Below, one piece after another: positions 6,314 through 9,212 of a stretch of DNA of 9,212 nt. Positions within the stretch are counted from its first letter, which is position 1. Every line of letters begins with the position of its first letter. Where the stretch lies: NCBI GenBank assembly GCA_045595795.1, contig JAZOBC010000020.1, positions 1 to 9,212 on the forward strand, given 5' to 3'. Source of the DNA: UMGS755 sp045595795 (GTDB lineage Bacteria; Bacillota; Clostridia; UBA1381; UBA9506). A program made the translations under genes and the position numbers. Under the pieces are notes generated by a model. That model saw nothing but the letters and a program-made list of their open reading frames with translations, searched no databases and had not been told where the DNA came from.

Positions 6314-6601
6314 TTGTCGCAGCTGAAAAAAGTTCTGATAACCGTTCCCGAACCGCTCTTAGAGGAGGTCGACCTCATCTGCAGCAGCGAAAAGTCAAAC
6401 CGAAGTGAATTTGTCCGTGAGGCAATGAAGTGTTACCTGGCTGAAAAGCGGAAAATGGCTCTTCGGGAGCAAATGAAGCGCGGTTATCAGGAAATGGCTG
6501 ACATCAACCTGGAGATTTCTGACACGTATTTTGATCTGGAAAATGAACAGTTTGCCAGATACGAGGAAAAATTGGCGGAGTGTGAATCGTGTGGTTGTTA
6601 A
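6314..6601 (+). CDS. mazE: MazE/EndoAI-type ribbon-helix-helix antitoxin
   Basis: A 95-residue antitoxin. Residues 4-43 form a ribbon-helix-helix DNA-binding domain: beta strand KKVLITVPE, helix LLEEVDLI, turn, then NRSEFVREAMKCYL. The following acidic/helical region, including MKRGYQEMADINLEIS (54-69), is the conserved segment that wraps and blocks the toxin in Bacillus EndoAI. The start is taken as TTG 6314, which has GGGGG (6301-6305) eight bases upstream; the in-frame TTG at 6299 has no suitable site. The C-terminus ends C90-x2-C93-x-C95, an extension beyond the usual LAECE-like end. The last 11 nt overlap mazF. The protein would neutralise MazF and probably repress its own promoter. Confidence 0.9.
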   Translation: MSQLKKVLITVPEPLLEEVDLICSSEKSNRSEFVREAMKCYLAEKRKMALREQMKRGYQEMADINLEISDTYFDLENEQFARYEEKLAECESCGC

Positions 6602-6941
6602 AAGAGGAGATATATTTTACGCAGATTTAAGTCCTGTGGTTGGTTCAGAGCAAGGCGGCGTTCGCCCGGTGCTGATTGTGCAAAACGATGTGGGCAACAA
6701 ATTCAGTCCTACGGTCATCATTGCGGCAATCACATCGCAAATTAACAAGGCAAAGCTGCCGACGCATTTGGAAATTACGGCAGATGACTATGGTCTTTCA
6801 AAAGACTCTGTGATTCTGCTGGAACAAATTCGAACCATCGACAAACGAAGACTGCGTGAGCGAATCGGCAGGCTGGATGACGACTTAATGGCAAAAGTAG
6901 GCGAAGCCTTAACCATTAGTCTCGGGCTGATTGAGCTATAA
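6591..6941 (+). CDS. mazF: MazF/EndoA-type mRNA interferase toxin
   Basis: A 116-residue endoribonuclease, the same length as Bacillus subtilis EndoA and very similar by eye. The start is GTG 6591, preceded by GGCGGAG (6574-6580) at 10 nt; the in-frame ATG at 6531 lies deep in mazE and would add a non-family leader. KRGDIFYADLSP (4-15), VGSEQGGVRPVLI (17-29), Arg25, Thr48 in AAIT, and the C-terminal LLEQIRTIDKRRL segment are intact. R25 and T48 match the catalytic residues of B. subtilis MazF, so the toxin should be active. That enzyme cuts single-stranded RNA at UACAU; conserved specificity is plausible but untested. The 11-nt overlap with mazE suggests coupled translation. Confidence 0.96.
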   Translation: MVVKRGDIFYADLSPVVGSEQGGVRPVLIVQNDVGNKFSPTVIIAAITSQINKAKLPTHLEITADDYGLSKDSVILLEQIRTIDKRRLRERIGRLDDDLMAKVGEALTISLGLIEL

Positions 6942-7014
6942 ATGTGTGATACTTAGAGGTTAGCTGGAGCGACATAAACTGCACAGCCTGTGATGCTTTT
7001 TGATTAAACAAAAA

Positions 7015-7053
7015 AATAAAAGCTGCGGTAAATATTTTACCGCAGCTTTTATT
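7015..7053. terminator. Bidirectional intrinsic terminator between mazF and the TetM-like gene
   Basis: An 18-bp perfect stem (7015-7032 with 7036-7053) closes a 3-nt TAT loop. The core is AGCTGCGGTAAA/TTTACCGCAGCT. Each strand has a T-rich 3' side: TTTTATT at 7047-7053 on the plus strand, and Ts from 7014 down to 7010 on the minus strand. It sits between two convergent genes, as expected. The 73-bp stretch 6942-7014 before it holds nothing else convincing. Confidence 0.92.
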
Positions 7054-7061
7054 ATAAATAC

Positions 7062-8987
7062 TTATGAAAGCGCAGGTGGTTTTTCCAAGTGAATCGCCTG
7101 CTCCATCTGATGCCAGGGCACAATATAGCTGCTGCCGCGGGCGACAAATACAGAATCTGCCGGATGGGCAATGTCCCGCTCCTTTTCATAGCCGATGCGG
7201 CTAATTACATCGTCTGCATTATGGCACGGCTGGTAACCCGCTACGCGAAAGTTAACTCCGGCTGTGCCGCTGCTTGCTGATGCAAGTTCCGTAGGGTAAC
7301 CCATAGCAGTTGCCACCGGCACCCTGCCAGTCAGGCGCACGCAAGCGGAGAGCTGCTCCGGAGGATTCGTCACGCCATACATGCGTTGCATATCAGCAAT
7401 CACCTTGCCGCATAGGGATTGGGGCACGATGATTTCAAACTCATAAACAGGCTCCAGCAAGACAGATTGTGCCGAGAATAACCCCTGCCTTATAGCGCGA
7501 TAAGTCGCTTCACGAAAATCACCGCCGGTGGTGTGCTCATCATAGGCTTTGCCGTTTATCAGCGTGATGACAACATCGGTGATCGGTGCACCCACCAAAG
7601 CTCCTAAATGCTTGGTCTCAAATACATGGGTTTTAATTAGGTGCTGATACTGTTTTTCCAAACTGTCAACAGAAAGAGCGCTTTGAAATGCCACACCGCT
7701 GCCTCGCTCACCGGGAGATAACTTTAAATGCACTTCTGCATAATGCCTTAGGGGTTCAAAGTGCCCAAAGCCATAAACCGGTGCCGCAATGGTCTCTCGG
7801 TACATAATTTTGCAGTCTCCAAAGGTTACATTCATATGAAAACGTCGGGCAAGCTCATCTGCTAAAATTTCCTGCTGAATTGTGCCCATAATCTGAACCT
7901 GCAAATCCTTGAGTTCTTCATTCCAGTCCACTGACAAGGTTGGCTCTTCATCTTCTAAAATCCGTAAAGCACTTAGGGCATCCCGGGAGGAAATATTAGA
8001 ATCATAATACACTGCACACTGCATAGCCGGTATAAAAACCGGCTTTTCTTCGGTCTGCTCAGCGCCAATCATGCTGCCGGCAGCTACCCTTGAAAGGCCG
8101 CAAACAGCACAAATATCTCCAGCAGATGCTCGTTGCACTTGCCGATATTTGCCCCCTGTATAGAGTCTGATTTCATTAATTTTTTCGACCTTATCACCAA
8201 GAGTCAGCCTATCCTTCACCGCCAGTGTTCCAGATAAAACCTTTAAAAAGCAAACACGACTGCCATCTTCTGTGTGTCGCACCTTGAAAACGCAAGCGGA
8301 AAACGTTCCCGAGGAGTCGTAGGCAGTTTGTGTCAATCGGTCCATGGCAGATAGAAAAAAATCAATGCCTTGATCTGCCAGCGCGCTACCATAAAAGCAG
8401 GGAAACAGCTTACGCTGTCGCACCAAGCCAACTACCAGCTCAGAAAAACGTAAATCTGTGGGATGTTCAGTATAGGACTCTAACAATGCATCATCATAAA
8501 GTGCCAAATCCTCAGAAACATCTTTCGTAAAGTCCAAACAGTCGCCAAAAACCTGATTCAGTTCTGCCAGGCATCTGTTTTTATCAGCCGTCTCCATATC
8601 CGATTTGTTAATAAAAATTAAGACCGGCTTATGATGCTTTTCAAGCACATTCCATAGGGTTTTGGTATGGGACTGAACGCCATCTGTGGCCGAAATCACT
8701 AAGATGGCATAGTCAATCACAGAAAGGGCACGCTCTGCCTGAGGTGAAAAATCTGTATGCCCCGGCGTATCTACAAGGTAATAAGTTGTATCGTTATAAA
8801 CAAAGTCTGCAACATCAGAAAAAACAGTAATCCCCCGCTGACGTTCTGTTTCACCATGGTCCAAAGTGGTATTACGGTCATCCACACGGCCTACTTTACG
8901 AATCACATTCGTTTTAAACAACAATCGCTCCGACAACGTGGTTTTTCCGGCGTCAACATGGGCAAAAATACCAATGGTTTTTTTCAT
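7062..8987 (-). CDS. TetM/TetO-like translation-factor GTPase (chromosomal ribosomal-protection-type homologue)
   Basis: A 641-residue EF-G-like GTPase, close to TetM in length (639). G motifs are complete: AHVDAGKTT (9-17), RGIT (51-54), DTPGH (73-77), NKSD (127-130), GSA (200-202). EF-G-like domains II-V follow. The tip of domain IV reads YDEHTTGGDFREATYRA (482-498), where TetM has YSPVST; by hand alignment the TetM Pro509 position is Glu484. This matches uncharacterised chromosomal paralogues of Clostridia better than proven resistance proteins, so a tetracycline-resistance label is not justified. The start is the ATG ending at 8987, seven bases after AAAGGAGG (complement of 8995-9002); the in-frame ATG at 9005 lies upstream of that site. 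Expected to act on the ribosome. Convergent with mazF. Confidence 0.88.
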   Translation of the reverse strand: MKKTIGIFAHVDAGKTTLSERLLFKTNVIRKVGRVDDRNTTLDHGETERQRGITVFSDVADFVYNDTTYYLVDTPGHTDFSPQAERALSVIDYAILVISATDGVQSHTKTLWNVLEKHHKPVLIFINKSDMETADKNRCLAELNQVFGDCLDFTKDVSEDLALYDDALLESYTEHPTDLRFSELVVGLVRQRKLFPCFYGSALADQGIDFFLSAMDRLTQTAYDSSGTFSACVFKVRHTEDGSRVCFLKVLSGTLAVKDRLTLGDKVEKINEIRLYTGGKYRQVQRASAGDICAVCGLSRVAAGSMIGAEQTEEKPVFIPAMQCAVYYDSNISSRDALSALRILEDEEPTLSVDWNEELKDLQVQIMGTIQQEILADELARRFHMNVTFGDCKIMYRETIAAPVYGFGHFEPLRHYAEVHLKLSPGERGSGVAFQSALSVDSLEKQYQHLIKTHVFETKHLGALVGAPITDVVITLINGKAYDEHTTGGDFREATYRAIRQGLFSAQSVLLEPVYEFEIIVPQSLCGKVIADMQRMYGVTNPPEQLSACVRLTGRVPVATAMGYPTELASASSGTAGVNFRVAGYQPCHNADDVISRIGYEKERDIAHPADSVFVARGSSYIVPWHQMEQAIHLEKPPALS

Positions 8988-9083
8988 GCGAGGTCCTCCT
9001 TTCATCAGTTTGAGACATTTTTAATATGTTTAACAAAAGAACCAATATACTTTTTAGATTTTTCTTATTTCCAATCCTTATTT

Positions 9084-9112
9084 ACTATACCATAAATGAA
9101 AGCATATGTAAA
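9084..9112 (-). promoter_or_regulatory. Sigma-A promoter for the TetM-like gene
   Basis: On the minus strand, TTTACA (complement of 9107-9112) and TATAGT (complement of 9084-9089) are spaced by 17 bp, each one mismatch from consensus. The start would be near 9077, leaving a leader of about 90 nt before the ATG at 8987. That leader shows no strong hairpin or leader peptide with a ribosome binding site, unlike the attenuator of tet(M). A 7-bp inverted repeat (AAGCTTT 9116-9122 / AAAGCTT 9131-9137) lies just upstream of the -35. Confidence 0.75.
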
Positions 9113-9134
9113 TACAAGCTTTTCAAATGTAAAG

Positions 9135-9212
9135 CTTTCCTTAACGCGCCGTAGGCACACTTCATTGCCAAATGCAACTTCATTAGCGTTAGCAACTTAA
9201 TGTTCCTGAAAG
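9135..9212. repeat. 18-bp-period intergenic repeat element with small hairpins, cut or ending at the right edge
   Basis: On the plus strand ACTTCATT occurs at 9159-9166 and 9177-9184, with a degenerate ACTTAATG at 9195-9202, exactly 18 bp apart. On the minus strand the unit is AATGAAGT followed by a short self-complementary segment: TTGC-ATTTG-GCAA, TTGC-TAAC-GC(T)AA, and GTGCC-TAC-GGCGC next to the first unit. The stretch is bounded by CTTTC (9135-9139) and GAAAG (9208-9212), which are inverted copies. There is no coding potential. It may be one copy of a dispersed intergenic repeat family; no second copy can be seen in this window. Confidence 0.55.

Noticed and set aside
6981..7001. Small hairpin followed by TTTTT after mazF
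   Set aside because: The stem is only 3 + 2 bp with a bulge; the 18-bp terminator at 7015-7053 explains termination far better.
7062..8987. Acquired tetracycline-resistance gene on a mobile element
   Set aside because: No transposase, integrase or att-like repeats flank it, its composition looks like its neighbours, and the domain IV loop is not that of TetM/O/W.
8953..9018. Possible 21-codon leader peptide (minus strand, ATG at 9018) overlapping the TetM-like start
   Set aside because: No Shine-Dalgarno upstream and no attenuator hairpin in the leader; it overlaps the real ribosome binding site and start.
8757..9095. 112-codon plus-strand frame opposite the start of the TetM-like gene
   Set aside because: It is antisense to conserved G-domain motifs and to the promoter and ribosome binding site of that gene; no domain or ribosome binding site is seen.
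9135..9212. CRISPR-like array at the right edge
   Set aside because: The 8-bp words at 18-bp steps are far too short for CRISPR repeats and spacers, the inter-word segments are self-complementary, and no cas gene is present.

Overview
The window reads as chromosomal DNA from a low-to-moderate G+C Gram-positive of the class Clostridia, probably the Oscillospirales/Ruminococcaceae side. This rests on the gene content (DUF5685 plus Cys-tailed J-protein, Nnr, GerS/YdcC-like lipoprotein, Alr, EndoA-type MazEF, chromosomal TetM-like GTPase), strong AGGAGG-type ribosome binding sites, frequent TTG/GTG starts and consensus sigma-A promoters. The taxon is inferred from gene families and was not searched.

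Layout. Positions 1-200 hold, on the minus strand, a perfect-consensus promoter (TTGACA-17-TATAAT) with A/T-tracts upstream and a leader containing an AACCTTGAAAATTAAACAG element. This looks like the start of an rRNA operon whose 16S gene lies beyond the left edge. Divergently, an extended -10 promoter at about 304-312 drives a tight four-gene cluster (379-2725): DUF5685 protein, J-domain/TPR protein with a cysteine-rich tail, small polytopic membrane protein, small lipoprotein. These genes overlap or nearly touch. After a hairpin (2735-2761) come nnr (NAD(P)H-hydrate repair), a LolA-fold lipoprotein of the GerS/YdcC type, and alr (alanine racemase). A putative extra promoter for alr sits inside the lipoprotein gene. 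A consensus promoter (6226-6254) with overlapping inverted repeats then drives mazE-mazF. A long bidirectional terminator (7015-7053) separates these from a convergent TetM-like ribosome-associated GTPase gene (8987 to 7062, minus strand). That gene has its own promoter (9084-9112). At the right edge lies an 18-bp-period repeat element with small hairpins.

Function. Lipoprotein-alr-mazE-mazF is the order known from Bacillus (ydcC-alrA-ndoAI-ndoA), and gerS-alr2 is known in Clostridioides difficile, so the middle block is an ancient conserved neighbourhood: metabolite repair, a spore-cortex-type lipoprotein, D-alanine supply for the wall, and an mRNA interferase module. The least understood part is the 379-2725 cluster. 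The DUF5685 protein carries two Asp motifs that resemble the DxxxD motifs of head-to-head isoprenyl synthases, and its overlapping partner is a J-protein ending in a Cys string and -CC. Whether these form a system is a hypothesis.
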